Assembly: GCA_973895155.1 (NCBI GenBank)
Contig: OZ316899.1
Span: 4,588,001-4,652,000, forward strand
Reading direction: 5' to 3'
Length of the DNA stretch: 64,000 bases
From: Marsupella aquatica
Lineage: Eukaryota; Marchantiophyta
Part shown: positions 11,091 to 22,972 of the stretch, piece after piece
Layout of the letters: each line of letters starts with the position of its first letter
Position numbering within the stretch: position 1 is the stretch's first letter
Made by a program: the position numbers and the translations under genes
Notes under the pieces: generated by a model
Seen by the model: only the letters and a program-made list of their open reading frames with translations
The model's database searches: none
Told to the model about the DNA's origin: nothing

Positions 11091-12520
11091 TTACCCGTTT
11101 CCCAACTCATTTTCTATATCATGAATATACAGTTGAGCAAATTTTGGTCCTTCTCCATCAGGCGACAAGAGGCTACCGACACGATGATATAATGCTCCTT
11201 GGATACGAAAGGAATATGGGCCTTGATTACCACCCCTTTCATAAATTTTAACACCTAGGGACGTAAATGCCAATGCATTATTGTAGCCTCGAAGATTCTT
11301 TCGGAATGCTGTAGCTACGGCATTGGTACCAATCAACAAACTCCGTAGAGGTTCAGGGGGATCACCAAGTTCAGACAATACCACCTTCCCTCCGGCGCAG
11401 CATATGGTAAAGAACGGGTTGACTTGCACTCTTTGATCCAATGAAGCGCTTTGCATTGTGGGCATTCAATGTTCATGCGCCCCAAAAGATGTCGACCCAT
11501 TGAAGGGTCCAACGGTTGTCTTGCCTTCGGTAACCATTGGATCTGTTCCAGTCTTTGGCGCTCCTGCAAAACAACATGTGGATTGGGTTGAGCTGGAGTA
11601 TCCGGCGCAAGATTTTTGCCTCCCATTTCCTCTTGGAGCATATGCTCAATTTCCTCTTCTCCATCTTTGTTTGACAAATCCAAGGTGCCCTCAACAAACG
11701 TGTCAAATTGATCACCCCCATCATCGAGGATCGGATTTGGCCCCTCGTGAAGAGCACCATGAATGAGCCAATCTTCATCAAAGATGTCAGGGTCGGACTG
11801 TTCATTGTTTGGTATGGATTCATAGGGCGGGGGCTGAGCCATAAAGGCAACCCCATCTTGTACAGCGCCATCAATGAGCCAATCCTCTTCAAAAACGTCC
11901 AGTTGTTGTGACCCATTGTTGGTTATGGGCTCGCACAGTGGGCCAATGGCAAAATCCTCTGAAGGCTGGTCAACCCCACATGCATCCAAGGCACCATCAA
12001 TTAGCCAACCTTCACCAAACATGGGAGAGTTAGATAATCCATTCACAGGATCTTGGCTAGTACCAATAGCGATGGATCTGGCCGATGCCTGTTGAGCAGC
12101 CCTTGCTTCACGACGAAGTTGCCTTCCACTATTTGTGCGTGCAGATGCCAAAGTTGGTCCCCAAGTTGGTCCTGTACTTGCCCCCTCAAAGGAGGCCAAT
12201 GATGTTGCTAGTGCCCGCCGTAGTGCCCTTGCTTCGTGCCGTAGTTGTTGACCACTAACTGTGCGGGCAGACACCACACTTGGTGCAGCACTTGTGGCAC
12301 TTGGTTCTAGTACCAAAAGTATCACACTTGGTGGAATACTTGCTACCGCGACCAAAGGTCCCACAGTTGGTGTGGAAGTTGGTTGTGGCATAGTACAAAT
12401 TTCAGCCCTCTCTTGTAGCCGTCGCTCAGCATATCGTTGGCGATGCCTTGCATTTGTGACTGCCCTATTCTGGGCACGCCACTCCCGATCATCTTCCAGT
12501 CTCTTGCGTGGGGTCCTCAT
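11091..12520 (-). pseudogene. Helitron protein N-terminal region
   Basis: Minus-strand frames 12520-11333 and 11465-11091. The first opens with MRTPRKRLEDDREWRAQNRA, has a repeated Arg/Ala-rich motif (RQLRHEARALRRALA and RQLRREARAAQQASA) and acidic repeats around DEDWLIHGAL, DEDWLIDGAL-like blocks. It ends with the zinc-binding-like CPQCKALHW found near the N-terminus of plant Helitron proteins. The second continues with FFTICCAGGKVVLSEL, GPYSFRIQGALYHRVGSLLS and FAQLYIHD, all family-typical. The two overlap out of frame near 11.4 kb, indicating a frameshift. The start is placed at 12520 because the basic opening resembles known Helitron N-termini, but upstream sequence was not resolved. Confidence 0.8.
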
Positions 12521-13204
12521 GGTCCAGGTTCTCTCTTAAACCCCGTCATTGTTTGCATCCAACCCACAAAACCTATGAGAATTTTGTATGCACCCGCAAT
12601 TAAGCTAACAGACCCCTAACTATGTTGAACGCTGGTTGGGCCACACCTTTGCAAGAGACCTAAGACATGTGAGGAGACCCAATATCTGTGAAATATATCG
12701 CCTACCGCAGTCCCTTGTCTTGCCCTCCCAACCTTTGTGGCGACCATCCTGCTTCCAGGACGTCTCTTGCCCCTATGGTATCCACTTAGCAGGCATTGGC
12801 TGATGCAAGCACCACAAAATGATCACAATGCCTGTGTCCCATTTTGCCCCCGGATCATCCAAAAAAGAAGGGCCAAAAATAGTGGGGGTCACCCAAAAAT
12901 ATTAGAGGGGCAAATTTCTGATGGCAGCCACATCCCATGGTGATCGCCCCCAGACCACCCAAAAAAGTAGAGGTCCCACAAATTCCTATGTCAGCCACCC
13001 CATGCGGATCCCTCAAAAAATCTGCCCCCCAAAATTGCCGACACAATCACAAACCCATTTTTGTGGTCCTCACCCCTTCCCCGGGCCATCACCATTAATA
13101 GGATGTGCTTTGGCCGTTTCCATGTTTGGCCGGGTCCCATACCGCCCCGGGGTGTGGTCGTCGTTTTCCATTTTCTGGCAGGTTCCCATATGCTCCCATG
13201 ATCT

Positions 13205-13305
13205 GTCCGTTTTCCATTGTGTGTCCATTTTTGCTCACCGTGGTCTGGCCGTTTTCCATTGTGGGTCTGTTTTCGCTCACCGTGGTCTGGCCGTTTTTGC
13301 TCAAC
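13205..13305. repeat. 42-bp tandem repeat
   Basis: About two and a half copies of a unit containing CCGTTTTCCATTGTG, TTTT(T/C)GCTCACC and GTGGTCTGG. The unit length is a multiple of three, so both strands stay open, giving a false ORF of repeated TMENGQTTVSEN residues. Confidence 0.75.
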
Positions 13306-13659
13306 TCTTATAGTCAAGTCCCCTTATATATACTTCTGGGGTGCTGCCACCCCTGGACCACTTCTTGCCACGTATTTTTGGCCTCCAGCCCAAAAATACT
13401 CGAGCATGAACACAACTCAAGCCACTATCGATGCCAAGGTACACTTGACGATGCGCCGCGCCGCACCTGGACTAATTTATGCGCAAGAATGGAGGGCGTG
13501 CGCAAGTAGTTACCGTGTGAGTCCAGGCTTGGGTGCAATGGCAACGCAATGTTAGGTCCCGAGAGGGTGTCGATCTTGTTGACAGCGTCAGGTCCCGAGA
13601 GGGTGTCGGGCAGTCTGCCTGGCAACATCAGGCCTAGGTGAGAGTCAACCTCGCGAGGC

Positions 13660-14220
13660 AAGCGAGAGGGAAGGGAAGGCAAGGCATGCAAAGGGAGGAG
13701 GGGGCGAGGTAGGTGGCGAAAGGAGGAGCAATTGCAGCCTGCCATTGCAGGCGAGCAAGTGCATGGGGGAGGGGAAGCGCATGGGGAACGGGGAAGGGGT
13801 TTTAGGGGCAAGGCAGGTGGCAAAAGGAGGAGCCAGGGCAGCCTGCCATCGCATGCAAGCGCAGGCATATGGGGAAGGAGAGAGCCGGAGAGGGAGCGCA
13901 GGCCACAGCGCAGGCACATGGGGAGGGGGAGAGTCGGATAGGGAAGGGGGATCGAGAGGCAGGGAGCGCAGGCCAGGGCAGCCTGCCATTGCAGGTGAGC
14001 ACAGGCGCATGGGGAAGGAGGAAGGGGAGAGCCAGAGAGGGAGCGTATGCGGAAGGGGTTTTGAAGGGGCAGGGAGTGCAGGCCATCATTCGCCTAGTGG
14101 CCATGGGAGGTAGCGCATGGGAGGGGGGAGGAAGCGCACGCGTATGCAGGAGGGAGCACATTGGGAGCCCTTGGGGAGGGAGCACATCGGGAGCGCATGG
14201 GGAGGGAGTGCCTCTTTTGC
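13660..14220. repeat. G-rich degenerate tandem array
   Basis: Recurring blocks of GCAGCCTGCCAT(T/C)GCA at 13734, about 13840 and about 13976, each followed by GCGCATGGGGA, GGAGAGCC and AGGGAGCGCAGGCC variants. Spacing is roughly 105-135 bp, so it is an irregular array. Confidence 0.7.
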
Positions 14221-14646
14221 CTGTGGCCCATGAGAAGGATTCAAATGGCCATGGAGTCAGGAGCGTATCTCACTAAAACGCCTAGAGTCAAATGCCGCCA
14301 ACAATGTTGACATGTCCAAGCTATGGTTGGCGACGGCAGGAGGATTCAAATGGCAAAGTCATCATCCAAGTAAAATGCCTGGAGTAAACTTTTGCAAGTG
14401 ATGCTAACATGTCCAGCCTGTGGTGGGCGAGGGCAGAAGTACGTTTTGAAATAGTGGAGCATAAAACGCCTGGAGTACAGGCGCAGCAAGCAAGGGGCCT
14501 TGCAATAGCCTTGCGCGCTTGGACACAATCCTATTCGCGATCGAATGGCTCTAAAAAACAGTGAAAGAATCTAACCCACATGGATTACTCCCGCCCACTG
14601 CTGATTTCGTAAACAAACAAAGATGAAAAAAGGGCAGCATCAGATA

Positions 14647-15250
14647 TTATAGTGTTAGATGGTGCTTTACTAAAAGAGACAAAAAAGATGGGGTCCGCAT
14701 AAGTATGCCATGTGTATCTGTGGTGAGTCGCTGGAACATTCTAATGCCTAGGTGGCCCAATCTTTTGTGCCAGATCTCGGTGAGTGTATTTTTATGTGCT
14801 TTTGTGTATAAACTGTAAGTTATGGTGACATAAAAGCCAATCAAAAAAGCTGGAAGAGTCTCTTTTATTCCAGTATGGGTGGGCGTTTGGGATATGATAT
14901 ACAATACTTCCTGTTTGTCTGAGACACCCGTGTGTATGTGGAAGCTGTTAGCTCTAATATCTCGGAAGCTAAGTAAGTTTCTAGTTGCCTTTGGTGCATA
15001 AATTACAGATTGGATTGGTGTGCCCTGGGGTAAGACAACAGTGGCGGGTCCATGCCCTTTCTCTATCTGATGTTGGCCCATAATGGTAGTGACCTGCCCG
15101 TGGGAAGGCGTGATTTGAGTGAAGTATTCTTGGTTTTGTAGGAGGTATTCTATAATGCGAGCAAACAAGAATTTTGTTAGCGAGGGGAGTATTGTTAGCG
15201 AGACACTTGTGGTTTTACCTTTCTTTTGCTTTTTGCTGCTTTTCTATTTT
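14647..15250 (-). pseudogene. Ty1/Copia fragment: protease end and GAG-pre-integrase
   Basis: A minus-strand frame of 173 codons plus broken sequence just upstream. It starts in the Copia protease region (EYFTQITPSHGQVTTIMG, ATVVLPQGTPIQSVIYAPKA, TRNLLSFRDIRANSFHIHTG) and continues into the GAG-pre-integrase domain with EIWHKRLGHLGIRMFQRLT. It stops before the integrase zinc-binding site. Orientation and order match the integrase fragment at 1-1.4 kb, which begins just where this one ends. The two may be halves of one element, but that needs testing. Confidence 0.85.
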
Positions 15251-15259
15251 TTGGTGTTT

Positions 15260-16890
15260 TTTATGACTCTAGATGCCTAGCGAGATAGCTAGCAAAAAAA
15301 GGAGTCCCCAAAATGGATGTTATCAACAAGTTTCTTGTTAGCAAGGCAATTGCATATAGAAAATTAGGGGTCTTGTGAGGAATTTTTTTTCTCATGCGAG
15401 GAAAATTTCTACTGTTTCCTCGCACGCTATAATGACCCATTTTGTAGTATGGAGTGGGATGTGGCGCTGTCAACTATGCAGTAGTGGGGGTCATCCAATG
15501 GTGAATGAACAAAAGGGGGTATCACCACATGTATTTCAGGTAGGATTTCAGCAGAGTCTGTGAAAGTACCATATATGTTTCAGATTTGTTTGAATTTAAG
15601 CTTTTCTTGTAAATTGCAACAAGATGTGTTGGTGCTCTACACGTCTTCTTTATGTGCCCCTTAGTGTGGGTATAGCCGCGGAGACAGGAAACAGGCAAAC
15701 AAGAAATTTGTTTCATGTTTCTAATATGCTGTTACTAGGAAAAAATAGCTTGTACCAGGGGGAAAAAACACATGTATCATGAGTTTGTTAATTATTTATA
15801 AGCGTAGAATTGTAAATTTTGGGAGTAGTCCATTGCGGTTGAAAAGTTATGGAGGATACATTGTCATCAATTGTTGAGATGTAAACAAACATTCGGGGAA
15901 GTTGGCCTCAAATAATAGTTGAATATGAAATGATTGTGTTAATGTATCAATTATTTGCCATGTTTCTCAGTGTCAAACTTGAAGCACAAAATAATAGAAC
16001 CTCATATCCCAGAAAAAAGAAGGGGTGCATTCATACAAATGCCAAGGAATGCGCACAAACATGGTACGTCCCACCACAATTGAGAACAAAATATATGAAA
16101 ATAACACAATATGAACCCAGGACAAACATTTATCGTATTATATGCTCCAAAATAAAAGTGAAAAATTTCTTGACTAGCTTCTGGCACTAGTTAACCAATA
16201 TTTTAGAAAACAAATAACTAGGCCATGAAAAAATCAGGCACAACATGATGAAAACACATGATGTTTGCCAAAAGACAAAATTAGCAGCGCTTGGTGCTAA
16301 CAAAAACATGACGAGACATACATAACACTATACTATTGACATAATGAATATAACTGTTTGGACCAATAGGACAACCGAGAGCATCATGATTCAAACTATA
16401 AACCATGAGCATTTTGCCTCTCTAATATGAGTCGGACCTCTCCAATAGTGAGAATTTGTTGGCTGGTCAAAGCAGATTCCTTAGCGTCTAGTTTGAAAAT
16501 GGTAAGGAAAATCCAATACAAATGTTTGCAAGACATATATGGATGTTTTCAAGAATGTCAATGATAGACATCCTCACAAGAGCAAGTTGGGAAAATGCAA
16601 ATTTGGACAAAGTAAGAATTTGGCGTCCTCAGATTTTTTGTGCGTTTGCACCTTGAACTGCTTTCCCCATGCATTCCCAATCGCGACATCCCACTCTCCC
16701 TGAATGGACATCGTCTCTTTTTGTGCAGACGCAATTCTGTTCATGTGACCTTGGGTAAGAGTCGACCGAGGAACCGTATTCCTCCCATTTTGGCTTTGGA
16801 GACAAACATTGGCTTTGAGAAGATTGACATTTTCTGGAAAGATATTGACATTGATCTAAAGATCAAAAACCGACGGGCGAGTAAGAGCAC
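15260..16890. other. AT-rich non-coding stretch
   Basis: I see no gene here. Open frames are short and of random composition. It contains AT-rich runs and no clear repeats or LTR ends. It lies between the Copia fragment and the 3' part of a decayed transposase-like gene. Confidence 0.55.
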
Positions 16891-16905
16891 GTTCACTTCC
16901 TTGGA

Positions 16906-17549
16906 CTAGGGAGATCCCGTTCTCAACAAGATAGTGCATCTCGTCTTCCAAAACATGTGTGCCTTTAAAATGGGAAGAACATCAAGGGAAGGGGGCAGGT
17001 TCAATACACCACAACACGGACGAATTTTGTAACATGTATTGTTTGGGCAAAACCAAATCATTTTGGTTACGGGTTCCCCCCTGAACATGCATTGTCCTTT
17101 GACAACAATGTCGATAACACCATTTGCTGAGGGAAATCCTACTTTTTCCCCCAAATGCGACACTTGTCTCATTCCAAATTATGGGCAAATGATCCGTTGC
17201 ACTGAGGACCAATGCCAAATTTTGAAGTGCGATGTAATTGCCATGCAGTTGGAGTAATCTCGGTCTCTAGGACAGGACACTCTTGTAACGGTTGCTGAAG
17301 CATTGTGGGAGCACTCTGGGGTTGCCTTGTTGAACGCGTTTGATCTCGAGCAGGAGGGGTATTGAAATCAACATCTTCTCCACCCCACAAAATGTCACTT
17401 CCAGACAGATTAACAACAGGAACAACCTGAGGTTTGGGGCCATGAATAGCATCAAATGTCGTGCGACTGAGATTAATCATGTTCATTGATCTAGTATTTG
17501 GCGAGGTGACAAGGATTTTATCATGCCTATGGGAGTCTTGTGGCAAGAT
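16906..17549 (-). pseudogene. 3' part of transposase-like gene, cut off by a Copia insertion
   Basis: Minus-strand frames 17546-17169 and 17218-16906. The upper part (MPQDSHRHDKILVTSPNTRS, SGSDILWGGEDVDFNTPPAR) continues in frame from 37025-37060 once the Copia element and one copy of its ATTCC duplication are removed: the frame there reads HASGN then ILPQDSHRH. The lower part has a Cys-rich C-terminus (VKGQCMFRGEPVTKMIWFCP, NNTCYKIRPCCGVLNLPPSL) that looks zinc-binding and ends near 16906. This is the C-terminal end of the gene whose upstream parts are at 37025-38327 and 43135-44233. Frameshifts are present. Confidence 0.62.
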
Positions 17550-17554
17550 ATTCC

Positions 17555-17897
17555 TGTTAGGTATTTACTCAAGGTCTAGGGTTACGACATGTAACTATAG
17601 TTAGGCTAACCATAGTCAAAGATGTGGTTAGGTTACCTAGGATGCACACTATATGCCAAGCGGTGTTTGCTTGGATAAGTGGAACTTAGGCTCAATGTTA
17701 CGGAGCCACTTGAGAGATGAGGAGAGCTTCCACTATGGAGACTTGGTATAGCCGACGGGCTTAGAGTTTAGTAAAGCTCTCTTGTGTGTTCCCGTGAACA
17801 TAGCCTCGAGGAGGTGAACCACGTATCTCTTGTGTCGACTACTTGCGCGTTGGATGTGTCATGTGCTTACCATTGTGATTGTCGTCTATGCTCAAAA
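17555..17897 (+). repeat. Copia 5' LTR
   Basis: 343 bp beginning TGTTAGG. It is clearly homologous along its length to 36686-37024: both contain ACTCAAGGTCTAGGGTTA near the start, GCCACTTGAGAGATGAGGAG, GGTATAGCCGACGGGCTTAG and CGTATCTCTTGTGTCGACTA. Scattered substitutions between the two copies show the insertion is old. Confidence 0.93.
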
Positions 17898-17898
17898 A

Positions 17899-17911
17899 TT
17901 GGTATCAAAGC
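17899..17911 (+). promoter_or_regulatory. Primer-binding site
   Basis: TTGGTATCAAAGC directly after the 5' LTR matches the usual plant Copia site TGGTATCAGAGC (complement of initiator-methionine tRNA 3' end) with one mismatch (G to A). Confidence 0.85.
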
Positions 17912-20900
17912 ATGCCTGGGAGGTGACGTTGTTTGTGACGGGATTTTTGTGACGGTTTTTCCAACATTGAGTGTTGGTGGATTTCCCAAAGTTTTGTCGC
18001 GTGGAACTTGAAGTTTATGGGCTCAGCAGATAGATCGGGGCAAGGGCTTTCCAATGGTGTGAATGAATTTCTAAACGGAGTTTGTGGTGCGGAGAGTTGG
18101 TTGTTTTGGTAGCTCATTTGTTACCAAGTGAGTACCGTGTGCGACGGGATGAGCAAAAGAAGTGTTCTGATTTTTTGACCGGTTATGGAGTCCTATTTTG
18201 CTTGAGAGAGGTTTCTTGTCGTTGCGCTTGACTTGGAGGGAAGTCACGGAACTTGACTACCTTAACACTTAGCTCCAACGTCGTTGACTCCGACGCCGAG
18301 CTCCCTTATGGTCCAAGCCCGGATAGGCCATCCGGGGAGGACTTAGCATGGGGAGACTTGTGGGCGATGAGACATGGCACTAGCAAAGGCAAGGAGCCAA
18401 GTTGGTGACACACACTAAGGACTTAGGCTAGCTGAGAGCTGGTCGGGTCAAGGGGAAAGGGGCTGGACTCAAGGTCGACCATCCGGGCCCCCAAACGGAC
18501 TTTGAGTTATGAGAGCTTGAGTGTGAGCTCCTCTTGGGCCCAAGGCCAATGGAGTTGACACCATGGGCAACGGACGCTTGGGGCATGAGTTATGGCCCGA
18601 TCCGGGTTGGGCCAATTGGGGGCCCCAAGCGGCAATGAGACCTGAGGGCCTAGGCATGAGCATTAGGTCGGCCCAATCACAACGGGCTAAGGCACTCCGC
18701 TTGCGGACATCTAACGAGAAAGTTATGGACGTTGCCAGTTGGTGGCGCGCCCACTATGCGCAAAAGGATCCGGGTTGGAGGCCAAATGTTTAGGGACCAA
18801 AGTTGGTCTGGGGGTGGCAGGTCTCTAGAAACATATATGAGGGGAGTGGTGTCTCCTTGGGGGCCAAGGGCAAGCCGAAATCGTGAGCCGCGGCAGTCGC
18901 GACACTAAGGGAAAGCGCCAAATGGAAATGACAATATCTTTCCAACGGGGAAGTCCGTTGGAGGACTTCTTGGGTACGTTGAAAGCTGTCAAGGAGGGTT
19001 AGTCCTCCTGAGCTCAATTGGGTCTAGGGGCGCCATGGGTTCTTGAGGTTTGCGGGTGTTAGCTCACCCGCTTGCCAAATCTTACCGAATAGTAGCCAAG
19101 CCGAGTTCAGTCCGCCAAGGGAGCTAGCGTTGGGGAGGCAAGGCCAAGTAGGCATGGAGGTTGAGTTCCAAGGGTGCTCGGCCCCTAGACCATCAGTGGG
19201 GCAAACTGGAAGTTGGTTGCTAGAGTCGGGGCCATTCTAGTCCCGGCGTGTTGGGGCAAGCTTGGGACAAGTTTTAGAACAAGCTATGCTACTTGGGCCA
19301 TGAGCATGTCCTGGGGTCAGGGCGGTCAGTTGGTGATGGATAGATACAAGGGGGAACCCGGGCCGCCCCCAAGGAAGGAGCTGTTTTGGATGAGCAGTGG
19401 CCGTGGGTTCTGGTTTTGGCTTATGGCATTGGGAGGACCTATCGCTGACCTATTTACCAATGTTTGTTGAGCTTGAGTTAGGATGCTAGACTAAGCGAGT
19501 TCTAGATCCTGAAGGGTTACTTACCGAGGTGCTTGGTTGCTTGTGCAGGCAATGAGGACCGTTGAGTAGCGGTTGTGTTGGAAAGCAAGTGTGGCTTCGT
19601 ATGGGAGGGGCCGCTGGCGGTGCAAGGGACACTAGGTTGCTTGCTTGAGGTATTCCGTGGAGGCGTTCAGGCACCAGGGGCACTTAGGCGTGGGTGCTGG
19701 GATTGGTGAGGGTGCTAAGTGGCAAGGTCCACCACTAGGGAGAAACGTGAAGTGTTTGGGCTGAACGGAGAGATCGCGGCATGATAATCGTTTTGAGTCC
19801 AAGATTGACGTTTTTGCCCATGGGAGGAAGGAGTTCTGAATTTTTGCCACTGATCAACCTGCTCATGGTTGTCGTGCGCAAATCACTCTAACTCACCAAC
19901 ATCAACTTTTGATTCGTCACCGTAATCCAAACATTACAAGGTGCAAGCTCTTTTTGTTTGATTTCCACAAGCATTTTTGGATTTCTTATGGGCAAATTAT
20001 TTGTTCAAAAAATACTCCATTTACAACTCTCTCTCTCTGTGTATTGTAAGAAAATATGAAGTACATGGATAGAATACAAAACTACCCATTCAAGACTTTA
20101 ATACTAGGATGTTATCACGGTCACACTGGCCACCATGTGATGGTCATAACTATACATATGATCATAAGTATACTGGGTATAAATACTAGTGAAATACTTT
20201 GCCATACACAATGGGCTGGTGCCCCATGCCCTAAAAATATTCCCCGATGAACGGTGCCAAAGTGGTCCGTTGTTGCAATGTCCACCAGAACCCCTATTTC
20301 TAAACAAGTCACCACACATGACCAGGTAAATGCTAAAGCATAGTGAACAGTGTGAACACCGTGGGAAGCTTTTAGACAACCAATCCTCTGCTCATTTCCA
20401 TGAAAGTTGTTGTGTGAAGCTTTTATGATGCTATATACTCTGCCAACTCCGGTAAGAGCAATGGTGCTCTGAGAAGTCTGCACCAGCAGGAATGCTTTGA
20501 TTGATAGCGTGTGGGGTCTGCCAAAAGGAATCACTGTACACTGCTCCAAGCCAGACAAGGAATCACTGTACACTACTCTAGGCCCAGCTCGTGGGTCCGC
20601 TGTCTGAAGATCACAATGGCCACCAACAGTCCAAAGGTGCACAACAAAAGCACAATCTATTCCATCTCATTTCTTTAATATTGTATGCATGTATCCAAAT
20701 ATGTTTGATTCACATAGATTGGGTAGGGACCAGACAACTTGCTTTTCCTTGGGCCATGTCTCCCCATGGCAGTCCGGACAAGCTACAAAAACATGGTACC
20801 TGAAAAGATTTAAATATAAATCATTTTCAACCTGGTGGCGGGGGCTGAATGACGGCACCAGGGATGTGGATTATCTAGGTCTAATAATCCCCGAGGAAAA

Positions 20901-21381
20901 ACTATGGTCTATACTCTGTGCCCTGAGACTAGGCACATGAGTATACTGTCGTATGGCCATCCAGGGTAAATAATTTACCCAGGGAATAATTTGATGTACA
21001 ACTAGCTCTATGAGATCACTACTAATATGTTTATAAAGGAATGGCTGTATGTATATCAAGAATAGACTTCCGGATCAATGATTTGCTATGGACATTGCCC
21101 AATAGCCTAGAAAAATGGACTCTGGATGTTGTATGGAAACCCAGTGTATGAAAATGAATGGAACGTGTTCAACAACGGCCTCTGGGTCATCCAATACATG
21201 ATCCCCTAAGGCCCTGGATGATGAGTTTTGAGCTGGTGCATATGTAGGGTTACACAGGTAAATATGCATATAAGTATTAGTATATGTGGTGCTATGGTAT
21301 GATTATGATTTTATGAGCTATAGCAGTGAGTAACAGTGGGACCTAAGTTTATCAGGATGTGATATCCGTATTGGTATATTT

Positions 21382-21446
<65 letters not shown>

Positions 21447-22178
21447 CTTGGAGGGGAGAGCCTTTAGGGCCCTTGCCGGTGACGAGTGTATATTTGGGTT
21501 CTTTGGTGGTTTTTTCCTTTGTATTTTTTAGGGGTCCCCACACTTTTGTGTGTTTATACACACACAAACGTGTGTATACACGCACGTTTACTCACCCCCA
21601 GCCCCATCGATCCGTTTTCCCCCCGCCACCCCGCCCTCCTTGCTGCCTACGCGCACCACGGACAGTTTCCCCCCCTCACATGCCCTTTGTTGCCCGCCAG
21701 CAAGCCTGCCACCCACAGGCTTTTGCTCCCCGTCCAGCGATCCTCTTTGTGGCCGTGCTTTCTCGGCCGGTGCCTCCTGCCTGTACGCAACCGCCCGATA
21801 TCCCACCCCGGCTATACGCCTGTTTTTTATAAAGGGGCTTTAACCCCCTTTAGGCCTTATTTTTATTTCTTTTCCTCCCTCTCCATTGGCTGCCGCATCT
21901 CGGGACCTGCCACCCTCCACTTTAATCGCTTGAACAGGGGGAACGGCCCCCTATGAGCCCTGCTGCTTTGTGCAAGAATATTCCCAAAAAATAGAGAGCA
22001 TGTTTTTGCCCTTCGTCAAAGATTCCGTCCGCCAAATGGTAATTTTTTTCATTTGTCTTTGGCAAGGAGGTAGCCATCAGAGTTGGCCACATGGTGCACT
22101 AATCAAATTGCATTTTTGATGTCGGGTACTAATTCACATTTTGGTTATTCCCCAAGGTGGTCAAAATGGGGGAGAATT
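17912..22178. other. 4.3-kb stretch without genes between Copia PBS and CACTA insertion
   Basis: Copia gag normally starts soon after the primer-binding site, yet here 4.3 kb intervene and I see no coding sequence. 18.3-19.7 kb is GC-rich and gene-poor. 20.0-21.3 kb is AT-richer with a small direct duplication (GGAATCACTGTACACT at 20.53 and 20.56 kb). 21.39-21.44 kb is a microsatellite, and 21.54-21.60 kb has alternating ACAC/GTGT. It may be one or more further inserted non-autonomous elements whose ends I could not identify. Confidence 0.5.
21388..21442. repeat. (CT)n microsatellite
   Basis: About 27 uninterrupted CT units. It makes a false minus-strand frame of alternating Arg-Glu. Confidence 0.97.
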
Positions 22179-22212
22179 CACTAGTACATTTTGAGGCATT
22201 TTACCGATTGTA
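22179..22212 (+). repeat. CACTA left terminal inverted repeat
   Basis: Starts CACTAGTACATTTTGAGG and continues through TTTTACCGAT. It pairs with the right end apart from a 2-base gap and a few substitutions. ATT target duplication precedes it. Confidence 0.92.
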
Positions 22213-22620
22213 TTTCCATCGGACGCCTTCAGGAAATCCGACGCAGAAATCTCACCTGTCCGATACCAAAAGAATCGCATTTTCCAATATACTTTGTATC
22301 GGAAAACAACAATCGAAAACCAATTGAAACTACCGATACCAAAACATTCGGGAGTTCCGTCCTCTAAACTGTCGGAAAACACTATGTCCGATGCCCGTTT
22401 AATCGGATGTCTGTTCCACGCATTTTTTGTTAATGGAGGCGTCCGATTCTAGACCGATATTCTGGACATGGAAATGCCCGATTGTTTTAACATCGGAAAT
22501 GTCCGATTTTGTTTGGAATGGAAATTGCAATTATAGTAGAATCAGACTTTGCGATACGTTTGGGATGGAAAAGTACGATGATTGTGGCATCGGATATGGA
22601 TCGGTATCTATCGAAAAATA
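22195..22620. repeat. CACTA left subterminal repeats
   Basis: More than fifteen copies of TCCGAT/ATCGGA or one-base variants in both orientations within about 430 bp. In CACTA elements such motifs are binding sites for the element's TnpA-like protein. Confidence 0.9.
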
Positions 22621-22972
22621 TTTGGCGAGCTTGATTGGGCCTATTTTAAATGAGGGGCTAATTGGGGGTTTAATTGGGGTGCAATTTAATTCTTTAACTG
22701 AGTTTTTATCTAGGGTTTAGAGAGGTTATTTAGTCAAGAGAGACTATCAATTTTGATTGCACACTATGTACCTTGAAACCTGGGCATGACACGGCGTAAC
22801 TATATCTTATATACAAAAATGAAATATCCAGGGCAAAAGTACAAAAAATGGAGAACATCTCCATGCATAGTGCCAGCTATGCTAAAGGCTGGGCATATCA
22901 AATGGACATAATGCCCTCCAACTATCCACCTTGCTAGCCTGGTACTAGATCTATATATGTCTACCTAGTCCA

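Larger units (their letters stand above)
6577..12520 (-). mobile_element. Helitron, nearly complete, minus strand (5' end not located)
   Basis: A rolling-circle transposon. Its protein relics run from about 12520 (N-terminus) to 7345 (C-terminus) on the minus strand and include the HUH/Tyr Rep nuclease and a Pif1-family helicase. The 3' end is well defined: reading the minus strand, a GTGCAATGCAC mini-palindrome and GGGCATGGGG precede CTAG at 6577-6580, and the next base is T, as expected for insertion between A and T. The 5' TC end should lie somewhere above 12520 but I could not place it. The minisatellite at 6.6-7.2 kb is inside the element, between the helicase stop and the 3' end. Confidence 0.88.
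12540..14640. other. Non-coding, repeat-rich stretch between Helitron and Copia fragment
   Basis: No credible gene. The open frames here are low-complexity (Pro/Ser/Cys or Gly/Glu/Arg-rich) and come from tandem repeats. The stretch holds a 42-bp tandem repeat at 13.2 kb, a G-rich degenerate array at 13.7-14.2 kb, and an imperfect duplication of a CAAATGGC/ATGTCCA(A/G)CC-type block at 14.28-14.42 kb. The Helitron 5' end should fall here but was not found. Confidence 0.6.

Noticed and set aside
12991-13317. Repeated NGQTTVSEN protein on the minus strand
   Set aside because: Explained by the 42-bp tandem repeat.
13425-14276. Open frames on both strands at 13.4-14.3 kb
   Set aside because: They overlap each other in opposite strands and are Pro/Leu/Ser or Gly/Arg/Glu-rich because of the G-rich tandem array.
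21352-21956. Overlapping frames around the CT microsatellite
   Set aside because: The Arg-Glu run is the microsatellite; the downstream frames are Pro/His/Cys-rich without any family resemblance.
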